64,000 nt of DNA from the NCBI GenBank assembly GCA_025917655.1, contig CP084619.1:2833001-2897000 (forward strand), read 5' to 3'. The stretch comes from Chlorella sorokiniana (lineage: Eukaryota > Chlorophyta > Trebouxiophyceae > Chlorellales > Chlorellaceae). The notes below the pieces were generated by a model, which was not told the origin of the DNA, did no database searches, and saw only the letters and a program-made list of their open reading frames with translations. Shown piece after piece: positions 23,105 through 34,517 of the stretch; position 1 is the stretch's first letter; each line of letters begins with the position of its first letter. The position numbers and the translations under genes were made by a program.

Positions 23105-25380
23105 TCAGTTGGCCGCGACGGTGACGGCGCGCAGCGGCTCGAACTCGCGCCTGGTGAAGCCCAGCTCGCTGTTCACCTCGTACTCGCTCTTGCCCCGCTT
23201 CCCCTGCATCATGTCCCTGAACATGCCCAAGGATGCCTCCTGCACCGCACCCGCCAGCGGCACCCGCACCGACTGGTACGCCTGCAGCGCCTCGGGGTGG
23301 CGCCGTGCTCGCCTGCACCACACAGGGGCACGGGTGGGGCGCCAGCCGCCAGGCAGCCGCCACTGCAGGCAGCCAGCAGCCGCCAGGCAGCCGCCGACGC
23401 GGCCCCGGCACAGGCATGCAGGCGGCAGCAGAGCAGGGCCACACCGTGGCGGCGGGTGCAGCGGGCGCACCTATGGCCCGCCCCAGCGCCCAGGCGTCCT
23501 CAAAGGCCTGGCTGCAGCCCTGGCCCAGCATGGGCGTGGCCAGGTGGGCGGCGTCCCCCGTCAGGGCCACCCGTCCCCTGGCATACACCTGCAGGTGGCA
23601 GCCTGACACGCTGGGCACGCTGGACAACGCAGGTGCACGCAGCTCAACTACGTGACAACCCTGCTGCTGCGGTTCAGGCAGGCATGCAAAGCGGCGCTGC
23701 ACAGCCGCTTGCCTGGCACTGCTGCGGCTCCCGGCAGAACTGGCCGTGCTCGCTGACGGCGGCGGGGTCGGTGGTGGCAATCAGGTCTGCAGCAGCTTGG
23801 GGCAGTGCATGACATGCAGCAGGGCCATTCAGCGCATGAAGGGCCGCACTGGCATGCCAGGGGCAGGCTGCGCGCACTGCCATGCCGCTGGGAGTGGGGG
23901 CCGCACCCTTCAGGGGCTGAGGGTAGGAGTCGAAGACGGCCAGCGCGCGCTGAAGGCGCTCCGCCGCGGCCTCCCCTGCGAGGTGCCCTCTTGCACATAC
24001 GCTTGGCGCCCGCCGCCAATCGCGCGCAGCTGGTCTGCTGGCCAGGGCGAGAAGGCCTGCCAGGCCAGCTGGCTGCCGTCGCCAATGGTGTGGGTCATGC
24101 AGGTGGGCTTGCCCGGCGCGCCAAAGCCCACGTAGCCCACATCCACGGGCCAGTCGGCGGGGCGAGGGCGCACTGCGCGCCAGATGGCCATGCCTGGCAT
24201 GGAGGACGGCAAGCAGGCCGGCGAGGTTGATGGAGGCGTTGAAGCACAAGCAGGGGGGCTGGCTGCGCCCCCGGCCCTCCCTCTACATGCCAGCCCTGCA
24301 GCCCCGTGGCCCCGGCAGCGGGCGCACCCAGGTACGTCGGCGGCCCGTCGCCCAGCAGCTGCTCCCGCACCGCCGACTGGCCGCCGTCGGCGCCAATCAG
24401 CAGCGATGCCTCCACCCGATGCACCTCGCCGTCAGGGCCCGCAAACTCCGCCAGCACGCCGGCCCCGCTCTCAGCGTAGCGCAGGAAGCGGCGGCGGGTG
24501 TGCAGGTGCGCGTGGGCAGGCAGGGCGTCTGCCAGCTCGCGCTGCAACGCATGCCAGGGCAGGAAGATGCGCTCGCCGCCGTCCATGGCCTGCATCTTGG
24601 CGATTGGGCCGCCGTCGTCGCTGGAGCTCACCAGCTCGCCGGCGGGGGAGAAGGAGCGCGCCTGATAAGGTGGGGGATGGGGCATGAGCGTAGGATTTGG
24701 GGTGCACTGTGACTCAAGAAGCAGAGGAGCAACTTGTCGGGCCCCTTCAGACGGAGCATGAGGCTTGACCATTGCAGGCCGCAGCATGTCACACGGCGCC
24801 CTCCACTTTTCGTCACATGTCTCGGGCGACACTCACCTTCATGTGCGTGCAATGGTGCTGCGCCAGCGCCTGCTTGACGGCAGACCCGCCAATGGCCTCA
24901 ATCGCCCTGAAGAGAAGGGAACGCATAGGGGCGCAAATGAGACCAGCCAGAACTCGTTGCTCACTTCGTAGCCAGAAGGTTACCGGCCGCTGCGGCGCCG
25001 CAGGTTGGGGCGGGGCCGCGTGCGTCCCTCCGCTTGCCTGACGCCGTTGGGCGGTAAGAACACCACTGCACCCCGCGCTCGAATATCACTGCGCTCCAGC
25101 ACGGCTACCCTCAAGTGTGGCCTACAAGGTGCCAGGACGTGGCAGTGAGCGCGGTCGAAACAAGGGCCAGGGCATACGTGGGCGGGTCAGGCGCTGCAAC
25201 TGGGACGGACACGTTCAGCTGCCAGTCGAGCGACCTGATTGGCACAGGTCGCTGCAATGAAGTTTGTGATCATGCCCTTGTCCAGCATGCCAAGCGGTAG
25301 ACTCGCCTGACTGCAACAACAGCGTGGGCGGCCGCCAATCCTGCGGGTCCCCCTCCCACTATGGCCACATCGCACTGCAT
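23105..25380 (-). CDS. FAD-dependent aromatic-type monooxygenase (UbiH / zeaxanthin epoxidase-like fold)
   Basis: A class A flavoprotein monooxygenase. The N-terminal Rossmann motif is VAIVGGGPAGLAAAHA (exon 25307-25380). Next come LRVAVLERSDIRARGAVVFLP (about 25038-25121), AIEAIGGSAVKQALAQ (from 24906), the DG motif LIGADGGQSAVREQLLGDG, and the second FAD motif RVALTGDAAHLATPMLGQG followed by CSQAFEDAWALGRAIG. The C-terminus ends LRAVTVAAN. The first two introns are both GC-AG, with donors AG|GCGAGT and AG|GCAAGC. The substrate cannot be read from sequence: relatives hydroxylate or epoxidise phenols, quinones, nicotinates or carotenoids. No obvious transit peptide precedes the Rossmann motif, so it may be cytosolic or have an unseen upstream exon. 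Confidence 0.85.
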
Positions 25381-25927
25381 CGTGATCAAAATGATCCCTG
25401 GCCCAGGAAGGTCGAAAGAACGTACACATATCCACCAATATGTGGTAGCTATTGGCCCTTAGCAGTACCTAGCTAGGGTTGACAGGTACTGCAGCTCCAG
25501 TTTTGGGTGAGGTTGTGTGCATAGATCCACTCCAGGCTCCCATAACAATGTAAAGATAAGTCAGCAACCAGCATGGGTGCACTGCCTCTCCATCACAACT
25601 TGTGTGGCCAAATGCAACACCCCTGTTTGTCCTGGGGTGGCAGGCTGTTTGGCAGGCTCAACTCAATGAAGATGGCCACGACTGGATTGACCAGCTTGGC
25701 TTGCAGTGGGATGTAGGGGGCAAACAAACCCCACAGCTGGACTCCAGCCGCTGCAGCACTACAGCATTGTACATCATCACACACAGCCAACGGGTTGCCC
25801 AGCGCCTTTGGAAGAAGCGTTGGTTGCCGACGAATTTGCTAATTGTCTGTGCTTCGCCTCATACCACCCTTGTCGGCCATAACACACCATCTCGTAGTTG
25901 TTGGGAAGCAGGCTGACAGCAGCAGAA
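25381..25927. other. divergent promoter region, monooxygenase / PP7
   Basis: About 550 bases between two oppositely directed start codons, less GC-rich than the coding regions. I see no convincing exon or recognisable regulatory motif beyond AT-rich patches. Confidence 0.5.
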
Positions 25928-28545
25928 ATGTCCGACCAGCTGCGGTCAATCGAGCTGACGGAGGAAATCACGCCTGCGTGGGTGACGGACACGGCCGCCA
26001 AGTTGGATGCTGCAACTCGCGCGGGCCCTGCTGCGCTGAAGGAAGTGTTGGCGCCGGAAACGTGCTGCCGTTTGCTGGAGAGATGCCAGAAGCTGCTGCA
26101 TGTGGAGCCCACGCTGCTGCAGGTGGGTGCCCAGTTTGAAGCTCTGCCGCTTGCTGGCTGGGAGGTGTCGCTGTCGCCAGGCGGCTGCCTTGTTGGGGCT
26201 GTGCGGCTGCTTCATCTGGTGGCTGCAAGGCCGTCTTTCGTTTGTTGCGGTGCAGATCACGCCGCCTGCAGAGGGTCAGGTAGTGGTGGTCGGCGACACG
26301 CATGGCCAGTTCCACGACGTCTGCCGCATGTGAGCCAAGGGACCTCCTGCGTCGCTTGCACCTGCTGGCATGCAGACACACTCCCACGCACAGAAGTACT
26401 CTGCCTCTGCTCATGCTTGGGTGGCTTCCGCGCCTGCGGCGCTCGAGCGGCTGCAGAGATGCACCGCCCCCTCGCACACCGCACCCCTGCAGGCTGGAGG
26501 TGGCCGGCAGCCCCTCCCCAAACAACATGTTTGTCATCAATGGCGACTTTGTGGACCGCGGGGCCTGGTGCGCACACTTAGGGCCTGTCCAGCCGGATCA
26601 GCTGCCAATGCGCAGGCGGGCAGCACGCCCCAGCGCTGCAGCGTGGGGCACGCAGCGGTCGCTTGGCTGGCGTGTCTGTGGGAGGAGCCAGGCGGGCCCA
26701 GGTCATGTCGCAGCCAGACAGCACTATGGGGAGGTTGCGTGGTGTTTGAGAAGAGAGGCAGCAAGCTATGGCAGCAGGGCCCCTCAGCTCCACCGGCCGC
26801 CTGCCTGCGGTGCAGGGGCTTGGAGACGCTGGTGCTGCTGGCGTCGTGGAAGCTGGCGCTGCCGCGCCACCTGCACCTGCTGCGGGGCAACCACGAGAGC
26901 GCCACCTGCACCCTCATGTACGGCTTCAAGGGGGAGCTGGTGGCCAAGTACGGCAAGAGCCACTGGCGGGTGAGGGCGGGCGCGGGGAGGCTGACGAGGG
27001 GCGCGCTGCCTGCGCTCGTGCGGGACATGCCTGCCTGTGGCACCAAGGCTGATGCCGCTCCATGCTGTGTGGTCCCCCACAGCCCGTGTATGCGGCTTGC
27101 AAGCGCCTCTTCTCCGCCCTCCCGCTAGCTGCCAAGATTGGGCAGCACACGCTGGTGCTGCACGGCGGCCTGTTCCGACGGCAGCCGCAGCGCAGCGCTG
27201 GCAAGAACAAGCGCAAGCGCACGCACCCGCTGCTGTTTGGTGCGCGGCTGCGCCCATGGTCGCTGCCGCAGCCTGCATCCCTGCCCTGCTGCCCGCGCGC
27301 GCTGCTCTGCGGAGCGTCCGCGCCCACGCTGCTGCCGCCGCTGCTGCCTGCTGCAGGGCTGGAGGATGTGACCCTGGGGGCTTGGAGGACCTGTCGCGCG
27401 CGGGCAAGGGGGCATGGACCCCAACGGCCTGGGCGCCTCCCGCCTCGCCTCGGACGTGCTGTGGAGCGACCCGGTGGGGGAGCCCGGCTTCCAGCCCAAC
27501 CTGGCGCGCGGCGTGGGCATGTGCTTCGGCCCCGACGTCACCGAGCGCTTCCTGGCGGAGAACGGGCTGCGCCTGGTGCTGCGCTCCCACGAGGGGCCCG
27601 ACGCGAGGGAGGGCCGAGACGACATGCAGCCCATGAGCGGCGGCTACACCCTGGACCACGACACACCCGCCGGCAAGCTCATGACAGTGTTCAGGTGGGT
27701 GCGGGGGGTGTGGCTGGGGCGGTGGGGTTGGGAAGGGTCGGGGATGGCTGTGCGCCGTCGTTATTGCCCAAGTGCACTGACAGCGTGCACCACCAGGAGA
27801 GTTGCAGCAGCGTGTGCCCTTGATCAGCGGCCTGCACTGCCATTGCCGCTAGTCGTCGCTGACGTGCCCCACACCCTGTCCACGCAGCCCCCGACTACCC
27901 CCAGTTTATCCCGGAGGCCGCGGAGCGCTACAACAACCTGGCAGCGGTGGCGGTGCTGACGGCGCCCGACTGGGCCACCCCCGACATGCGGCAGTACGCG
28001 GCGGCGCACCCCGCCCTGAGGTGAGGGGTGGGAGGTTGCGAGTGGGGCGGCGTGCAGCGCGTTCCGTTCGGGGTGGATTTGGGAGGCGCCTCTCTACCTG
28101 GTTTTCCACACCGGTCGGCCTGCCCTGCTCGCATCTGCAGGCGCAGCCCTACTACGACCTGTACGTGCCCGACAGCGACGAGGAGTTTGAGCCGGCCCCC
28201 AGCACCGCCAGCGGCATGACTGACGTGGAGCGCCCCAGCGCGTCCACCCTGTCCACCGCCAGCGACGCAGCCACGGAGCAGCAGGCAGCGGCGGAGGTGG
28301 ACAGCGTGGCCGGTGTGGAGGCTGCCGGCGAAGCTGCTGCTGCGGCTCAAGAGACTAGCAACAAGTCGGAGGAAACAGCTGTGGCAGACCTGGGCGAGGG
28401 CAGCAGCCGCAGAGCGGCCGCGGTTCAGTTGCCTGCGGTTGCAGCAGCGGCCGCAGCAGCAGCTGTACAGCAGCAGCAGCAGAAAGGCAGCAAACGCGGG
28501 AGGGATGCCAGCATCCCTGCTAGTCTGCCCGTCGCTGCTGCGTGA
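25928..28545 (+). CDS. PP7-type serine/threonine protein phosphatase
   Basis: PPP-family metallophosphatase closest to plant PP7. Exons: 25928-26122, 26256-26329, 26493-26567, 26816-26969, 27083-27239, 27357-27694, about 27888-28020, 28141-28545. Metal and catalytic motifs: GDTHGQFHD, NGDFVDRGAWGLETL, LLRGNHES, then TLVLHGGLF, LWSDP, SHEGPDARE and the end motif SAPDYPQF. The downstream QPYYDLYVPDSDEEFEP matches the PP7 tail. An algal extension follows: about 100 residues of Ala/Glu/Ser/Gln-rich low complexity, ending basic (KGSKRGRD), possibly nuclear-targeting. Plant PP7 is nuclear and acts in light and heat signalling. G runs 27376-27380 and 27408-27412 each lack a base, and the joins at 27888 and 28141 are each off by one or two. 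Confidence 0.92.
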
Positions 28546-29080
28546 GCTGTCGTGTGCCCCTTTGCGTGATTGATGTAGACTTGACTGACATTAATACATT
28601 CCTTGCAATTCAGACTGGAGATGGAGGCAAGGAAGGCGGTCAAGGAACCTCTTGTCGGCGCGCCTTTCCTCAATGGTCCCTCAGATCGATCAGCGGTGGA
28701 CGACTGCTGTTTCTGAGCTTCTTTCTGATTCCGTGAAAATTCCTCAAAAGCACGCCGAACCGCACCGTGAGGGGTCTCCGGCACCAACTCGCTCCGTGAG
28801 CCGCAAGACCGCTGGAAGGTCTGGAACGGCTTTTTCATGTCCCAAACTTGACACTGCGGTGCGCAAAGCGTGAGCAAGCAAAGCAGTGAGCAGGCTTTCT
28901 GTGGCCACGCAGCCCTCAGCCCCGGCACCCCAGGTTAGCAAGCTGCGACGTTCCGGAAAGTTTTGGTGTTGAGAGCGTAAGAGTACAAGAGCGACAAAAT
29001 AAAGCGCTCCAGTGGTGCTCTTTAGCGCGCCCCCTTGCCCGACTTGCTGCAGAGGCTGTCGCGTCGCTTCATAAGCCTGG
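28546..29080. other. spacer, PP7 3' UTR and Dof promoter
   Basis: No supported exon. A minus-strand open frame crosses the region but lacks domain similarity or splice context. The first few hundred bases are probably the PP7 3' UTR. Confidence 0.45.
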
Positions 29081-30712
29081 ATGGAGGACCAGGGGCGTGA
29101 AGGACCTGGCGCTGGCGGCTGGGAGGGCAGCAGCGCGGCCGCCCATGAGCAACACACCGCTGCCGATGAAGTCCCTTTGGCAGAGTCTGTGGGCAAAGGC
29201 AGGATTTGCCATGAAGCCCATGGAGACACCATGTGCAGAGAACATGTGGTGAATGTGTCTGCCTGCATTGCTGACGAGCCTAGCGCTGCGACGGTGGAGC
29301 CCTGGGCCCGCGCCTCCACGCCAGCGCCACCACTGCCGGCTGGCGATGCACCTGCAGCGGACGCTGCCTTGACTGCGGCAACAGCGCAGGGCGCGCAGCA
29401 GGACAGTGTTCCAGAGGCGGCACCGGCACCCGGCCAAGCCACAACGGACCAGCGAGCACCCTCAGCTGGCCAGGCCACCGAGGACCCGGCCGCTGCGCCT
29501 CATCGTCGGCACCTGCAGGCTCCACAGCACACACCCCAGAAAGTTCTGCTGCAGCCGGCGAGGGGGACGAGGGGGAGGATTCCGCTGGCGGCGAGCCCAA
29601 GGCGGAGGGCAAGGACCGGCCCAAGCTGCCTCGCCCAGGTGGGTGCTGAGCGGTGTGCCGAGGTGATGGCGGCTTCAGATTCCAGCCACGCTGCACTTCA
29701 CACACTCCCTCCCTGTGCTCCCTGCAGAGGGCAAGGTTCCGTGCCCGCGCTGCGCCTCTGAAAACACCAAGTTCTGCTACTTCAACAACTACAACATCAA
29801 GCAGCCGAGATATTACTGCCGGGTGAGCTTGCGCCTGTGCTGCTGCCGCCCTGCGCTCCCTGCCTGCCGCTGGCACATGCCGCGACGGCCATGGGCCGTA
29901 TCTGGTCTGCGTGCAAGCGAATGCGTGGCTGGTGGCAACGGCTGCTGGGCGTGGCCTCAGCCCCCGGGGAGTGCCTTGGGTTGGCAGTCAAGAGTGGCGT
30001 GCGTGCGGCTGCAGGGCTGCCAGCGGTACTGGACGGTGGGAGGCGTGCTGCGCGACGTCCCCGTCGGCGCCGGCAAACGCAAGAGCAAAGCGGCCAGCTC
30101 GGCGGCATCCAAGCGCAAGCCTGCCGCCCCCGCGGCGCGGCTGGCACCAGAGGCCCTCCCCGCGGCCCAGCTGGGGCCGGTGCCATCCGCGGCGCTGCCC
30201 CTGGCGGGCCCGCCCCTGCTGCCCATGCCCTTTGTGGACCCGGCTCTGGGCCCCTACGGCGTGAGTTGCCCCTGCTCAGCTCTCGCTGCCAACGTGTGGG
30301 TGGCGGGGCGCGTTGTGCTGCGCTGGCCATCACACCAAGCCTGGGCGAGTCGCGCGGCCAACTCTCTCCGCTTCCCGCCGCAGGTTGCCTACGCTCCCAG
30401 CCTGCCGCAGCTCTTGGACCCGGCCGTGGCGGCGGCGGCAGCAGCCAGCCAGATGGGCAGCCTGGCCGCCTTGTCCCATGTGGCGCCGCCGCCGCAGGCG
30501 ATGGACGGGCAGGCAGCCAGGCAGCAGCACGGCGCGGCAGCCTTGCCCGTGCAGGCGCAGCAGCATGCAGCAGGCGTGGGGCCTGGGCGAGGCCCAGACG
30601 GGGGCGGCAGCGGAGGGGCGCAGCAGGCACGGCTAGGGCCAGGCGGGGATGAGGGTGGCGGCGATACGGCGGCAGCGAGGGTTGCCGCAGCTGGGCATGG
30701 GGAAGGCGCGCG

Positions 30713-30748
<36 letters not shown>

Positions 30749-31456
30749 GGGGCCAGCCGCACTGACGGGGTTGCCCCCGCGCCAGCAGGCGGCGCCCCTC
30801 CCGACTGGGCCAGCCTCATGGCGGGCGGCCATGCATCGGCCTCCGCGGGCCTGGTGCCTGGCCCCTACGGCGGCATGTGGCCCCCTATGCGGGCGGCCCC
30901 TTCGGGCCAGTCCACGCTTGGGCGCCGCAGCTGGCGCAAGGGGGTGCTGCAGGCGGCGCTGCCCGGGCTCGCCCCGCTGGCAGCGTTCCCGCAAACAGCG
31001 CCAGCATGCTGGTGGCGGCAGCCGCAGGCACCGACGGGTACAGGGGGGCTTGGATGCCTTGCCGAGCAGCCTGCTTTCGCAGGCTGCCGCCATGCCCTGG
31101 GCGCAGCAGGCGTCAGCGGGGGCGCTCTGGCGGCGCTGGCCCCCTGGGGGGCTTGCCAGTAGGGTGGGGCGGCGGCGCACCGCAAGGCACCCTGCCGGCA
31201 ACGCAGCCCACGCCGCATCCCAGCTGGCCCCTCCCCACCATCAGCCCGCTGGCTCGGGCGGCGGCGGCGGCGGTGGCCAGCCTGATGAGCATGCCGCCCG
31301 CTGCGCAGCTGGCAAGCCAGGCAGGGCGCTGCAGCAGGCGCTGGCAGCCCCCGCAGCCGTGCCCGGCCCGACCAGCTCAGCGCTGGGGCAGGCCGGCTCA
31401 GCACTCGCCTCCCTGGGGGCATGCTCCTTGGCGGCCGCTTGGGCAACATCGTTTGA
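29081..31456 (+). CDS. Dof-type zinc-finger transcription factor
   Basis: Plant/algal DNA-binding factor recognising AAAG cores. Exons: 29081-29638, 29728-29822, 30013-30260, 30384 to about 31456. The Dof finger is complete across exons 2-3: PCPRCASENTKFCYFNNYNI, QPRYYCR, then GCQRYWTVGGVLRDVPVGAG, with the four zinc cysteines. N-terminal to it is an acidic, Ala/Pro-rich region; C-terminal are Ala/Pro-rich activation-like stretches and a run of about 12 glutamines near 30715-30750. Frame breaks occur near 29490 and again between 30.8 and 31.4 kb, so the C-terminus is uncertain; the most likely end is GRLGNIV followed by a stop at 31456. Chlamydomonas has a single Dof gene, linked to photoperiod and lipid responses (known family fact). 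Target genes here are unknown. Confidence 0.9.
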
Positions 31457-31698
31457 TTGCCAGCGTTGTCCACGCCTCTGCTTGCCTACCACCTTATTGC
31501 TGCACGAGCCGCTTGACCGCATCATCACCCCCTTGCATTGCATCGGCTGTCCCTCCCACCTTCAGTCGCCTTGCGTTGGCCCCCCGCCCACACACACACA
31601 CACACACCACCACCTCCTGGGCTGGCCATGTAGCAGAGCTGCCCCACACACTCGATGACTGTTGTTACAACCAGCCTTGTGCGACAGGCATACGGGTT

Positions 31699-32508
31699 TC
31701 AGGGGAAGTTTATCTCGCTGCCGCCGCCGCGATCGGGCATCTCTGATGGCGCACGGTTGGGCTGGAACTCCGGGGGCGAAGGGGCCCCGGCACCTCGGTG
31801 GGTCTGCCCAGCGGCGGCGCCTCTTGGGGCCCCGGCGTAGGCACGATCTGCAGCAGGCGCGCAGGGTTGGGGTCCCTTGGTGGGGCAGGGAGCATTGCCT
31901 TTTGGTCAGTGGAAGGATGCGGGGGTCCAGCAGTACGGCCAGCAGCGCGCGATGCTCACGTCGGGGGAAATAGCGGGTTGGCATCAGGCTCGTCGCGGCG
32001 CGGCAGCGGCACCTCGGGCTCCGGCCCCTTGGGCTCCTGCATGCACAGCCAGCAGCGCCATGGGGGAGGCGGGCCCCTGCACCGCCCAACCATGCAGTGC
32101 CAGCTGCAGAGCTGGCTGGCTTGCCTCCTGTGGGTGGTTGGGGGAGGCCCTCGGGCAGAGGGTTGTCGGGCTCCGGGGCCGTCTGCTCCTGCGGCCGCTC
32201 CGCCTCGTAGTCGGGGTGTGGGATGGAGGGAAAGGGCAACTCACCCTCCCCCGCGTCCCCAACACCGCCTCCATCACCTCCCAGCCGGGCAGCGTGGCGG
32301 CGGAAAAGAGCGTCAGGCTGCCGCCCAGAAGCTGCCGCCTTGGGAAGGCTGCCCGTCGAGGCTGCAGCGACTGTGCTGTTGGCGCGGCGAACTGCACAGC
32401 CCACGTGCCGAAGGCTTGGGGCCGTGCAGCTCCAGAGAAGGGGTCTGAATGGGGCGTGAAGCGGGGTGTAAGACGGTGGGGAGTGGGCACCTGGGCACTT
32501 CCTCTCAT
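31699..32508 (-). CDS. small proline-rich protein with twin-arginine-like leader, unknown function
   Basis: I do not recognise this gene. From an ATG at 32508 the protein has a basic presequence-like region, then RRAAFPRRQLLGGSLTLFSA, which resembles a twin-arginine thylakoid-lumen signal (RR plus a hydrophobic stretch), then an acidic/proline-rich mature part: IPHPDYEAERPQEQTAPEPD, PEPEVPLPRRDEPDANPLFP and PPEFQPNRAPSEMPDRGGG, ending EINFP. Coding pieces are separated by one or two introns. A base is missing from the C run 32257-32260 just after the hydrophobic stretch. Lumenal location is inference from the leader. The D/P-rich composition resembles the divergently transcribed neighbour at 32665. 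Exact exon joins are unsure. Confidence 0.5.
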
Positions 32509-32664
32509 GGTAATCACCTGGTTCTTGCCGCTGTCAGCATGTTTGGATTTTGACGCACGGTTTGCGGCCGGGGGACTGTGTTTGGATAGGGTGGAAAGGT
32601 GTGGTGCACGGCTCTTAGTTTCCTCACTGCCTTGTTTGCTGCCCCCAAGGTCAATCTGCCAACC

Positions 32665-33351
32665 ATGACAGCCTGCAGGTTTCCAGCCATGCTGGGCTTG
32701 GCAAGGCGAGGCTGTGCTCCCCTGCATCGTTAAACCTTGTTGCCGGCCTCCACTGTGCTCCCCCACCTCCCACTGAGACCTGTTCCCCCTTGCCTCTGAT
32801 CAGGGCTGGCAGCGCAGCACGAGCTGGCTGTCAGGCTCGGGCGGCCTCTGCCCTGGTGGGCAGCCCTGCGGCGGCGCGGGGCCCAGATTCGCCCGACATT
32901 CCCGGCCGCCATCCCGACATCTGGCCTCCTGCCCCCCGCGAGACAGCCCGCCTCAAGGTGCGGCGCAGGCTGCACGGGGGAGGGGCTGCATGGCTTCTGC
33001 AGCGGTGCATGCAGCGCCGCTGGGGGCCCCCTCTCGCTGCGGTTGGGGGTGCTGCCAAGCGTGGGGCGCCGTCTCGCATGCAGACCCCGGCAACCCGGAC
33101 CCGGACTTGTTCCCTCCTGACATTGGCACGCCCGACGCGACCCGACCTCCTGCCGCCGCGGTACCCATCACCCGGTGGGCGCTGCTCTGACCACACGCCC
33201 GTCACAGCCAATCACGCTGCGCCGCTGCCAGCAGCAACAGGTGTGCGCCTGCCGTTTCCCCCGCCCGCGCTGCAGACATGTACCCGCCCCCGACCGCCCC
33301 GACATGCCGGAGCCGCCCCTGCCGGGCAGAGGCCCGTTCATGGCAGTGTGA
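32665..33351 (+). CDS. small proline/aspartate-rich protein, unknown function
   Basis: I do not recognise this gene. Three short exons are supported: 32804-32957 (reads DSPDIPGRHPDIWPPAPRET), 33084-33160 (DPGNPDPDLFPPDIGTPDAT) and 33276-33351 (ends LPGRGPFMAV). Each is flanked by good GT-AG signals and carries the same Asp-Pro/Pro-Pro-Asp style. The start is uncertain; the ATG at 32665 opens a short basic, mitochondrion-like stretch (MTACRFPAMLGLARRG) but its splice to 32804 is not clear. The join 32957/33084 is off by one base and a base is missing in the C run 33287-33291. The gene is head-to-head with the similar gene ending at 31699, suggesting an old inverted duplication (inference). Confidence 0.4.
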
Positions 33352-33464
33352 GCTTGCATGGGGCATGCCACGCCCCTCCAGGCATCCTCCATCCCTGATC
33401 CTGTGTTTCTGTGTGGGATGGTGGGTAATGACACCGTCTGCACCCCCCCCTCCCCAGCTGCAAC

Positions 33465-34164
33465 ATGATGTCCCTCGTTTGCATTCCGAACGCGCTGCTC
33501 ACCCGCAGTTTGAACAAGGCACCAGGTGATGCGTGGCTAGAGGCTGCACGTGTGATGCGTGGCTTCTGCAGTGCCTCCGCCGCACCGCACAAGGCAGGCG
33601 GAGGCAAGCAACGAGGCAGGGGCATGAGCGGTGAAGAGCAGGAGGCCGCCAACCAGACCAGGCAGGGACTGCAGTCCAAGCGCACCATGGCGGCATGCAA
33701 TGGCTCCCCCTCGCCTCGCTGCACATGCCCGGTTGACTGCTGCATCACGGCTGCTGCCTCCCTCCTGTTTTCCAGCGCCGCGCAGGCGGGCACGCCACGG
33801 GTCGACGACGACATTTCCGCGGCTGCTGCCTCCGCCCAGCAGGGCGCGCTCCAGCCCGAGGAGACGGGCGCAGCAGCGGCGTGCCGCGGGCCACAGGGGG
33901 GCTGAGGTGGACCACCAGGCAAGCACTCGTTTAAAGGGCTGCCATAGCCCGGCATGGTTGCGCTGCCTGCTGCGTGGAGTTGGTGGGGAGCTCCCAGCTA
34001 GGCCTCCGGCAATGGTGGGCAATCGTGCGGGCGCGCCCGACACCCTTGCTGCCCCTGTCCCTCCTTCCCGCCGCCGCCAGGTGGGGCCCAAGGCCAGCAC
34101 AGGACAGCCCCTGGATGTGCCCACCGAGGTGCCAAAGCCCGGCTTCCCTGACAGCGACAAGTGA
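33465..34164 (+). CDS. small, probably mitochondrial protein with proline-rich tail, unknown function
   Basis: I do not recognise this gene. The first exon (33465-33603) encodes MMSLVCIPNALLTRSLNKAP... and then RVMRGFCSASAA, a good mitochondrial presequence with a cleavage-like RGFCS. It ends AG|GCAAGC, a likely GC-AG donor. A middle exon (33776-33918) ends CAG|GCAAGC. The last exon (34081-34164) reads VGPKASTGQPLDVPTEVPKP and ends in DSDK and a stop. The phases of the three exons agree if the middle exon is read as arginine-rich; the alternative frame of that exon is acidic (TPRVDDDISAAAASAQQ) and would need a base in the six-G run 33894-33899. I cannot decide between them. The tail resembles the D/P-rich style of the two genes to the left. 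Confidence 0.45.
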
Positions 34165-34486
34165 GGGCGGCCCACAGTTGAAAGCAAACCCTCCACATAA
34201 AGCAGGCAGAGCTGCCTCTTGACGTGTGTATGTGCCGTGGTCGCGCAAAATATGCCAAGCTTGCACAGCATGCCGTTCAAAAGTACATTGGAGGCCGCCA
34301 TGAACACAAAACAGGGTGGCAGAGGGGAGGCGAGACGCAGCGCAGCGGCGCGGGGCCCAGTGCGGTCGTCTGCTTACGAAGCGGGAAGCGGGCAGTTCAG
34401 AGGGATTGAGGGAGAGCACAGGCAGAGCGGAACATGCGGAGCAGCAGCAAGAAACAGGCAGGGGAAGGGTCTAGTTGAGTTGGGGG

Positions 34487-34509
34487 TCTCTCTCTCGCTT
34501 TCTCTCTCG
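34487..34509. repeat. CT microsatellite-like tract
   Basis: A pyrimidine tract of repeated CT and CTTT units just beyond the 3' end (minus strand) of the TVP38-like gene. Simple sequence, no further function seen. Confidence 0.6.
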
Positions 34510-34517
34510 TGATCAGC

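Noticed and set aside
23330-23400. Repeated GCCGCCAGGCAGCC units
   Set aside because: Short GC-rich imperfect repeats within a monooxygenase intron; not distinct from general low complexity.
28425-28928. A 167-codon minus-strand open frame after PP7
   Set aside because: Its upstream end lies in PP7 3' sequence and its downstream end is antisense to the PP7 low-complexity tail; nothing recognisable.
29797-30819. A 340-codon minus-strand open frame
   Set aside because: It overlaps the Dof exons in antisense; the Dof finger and its splice joins on the plus strand are unambiguous.
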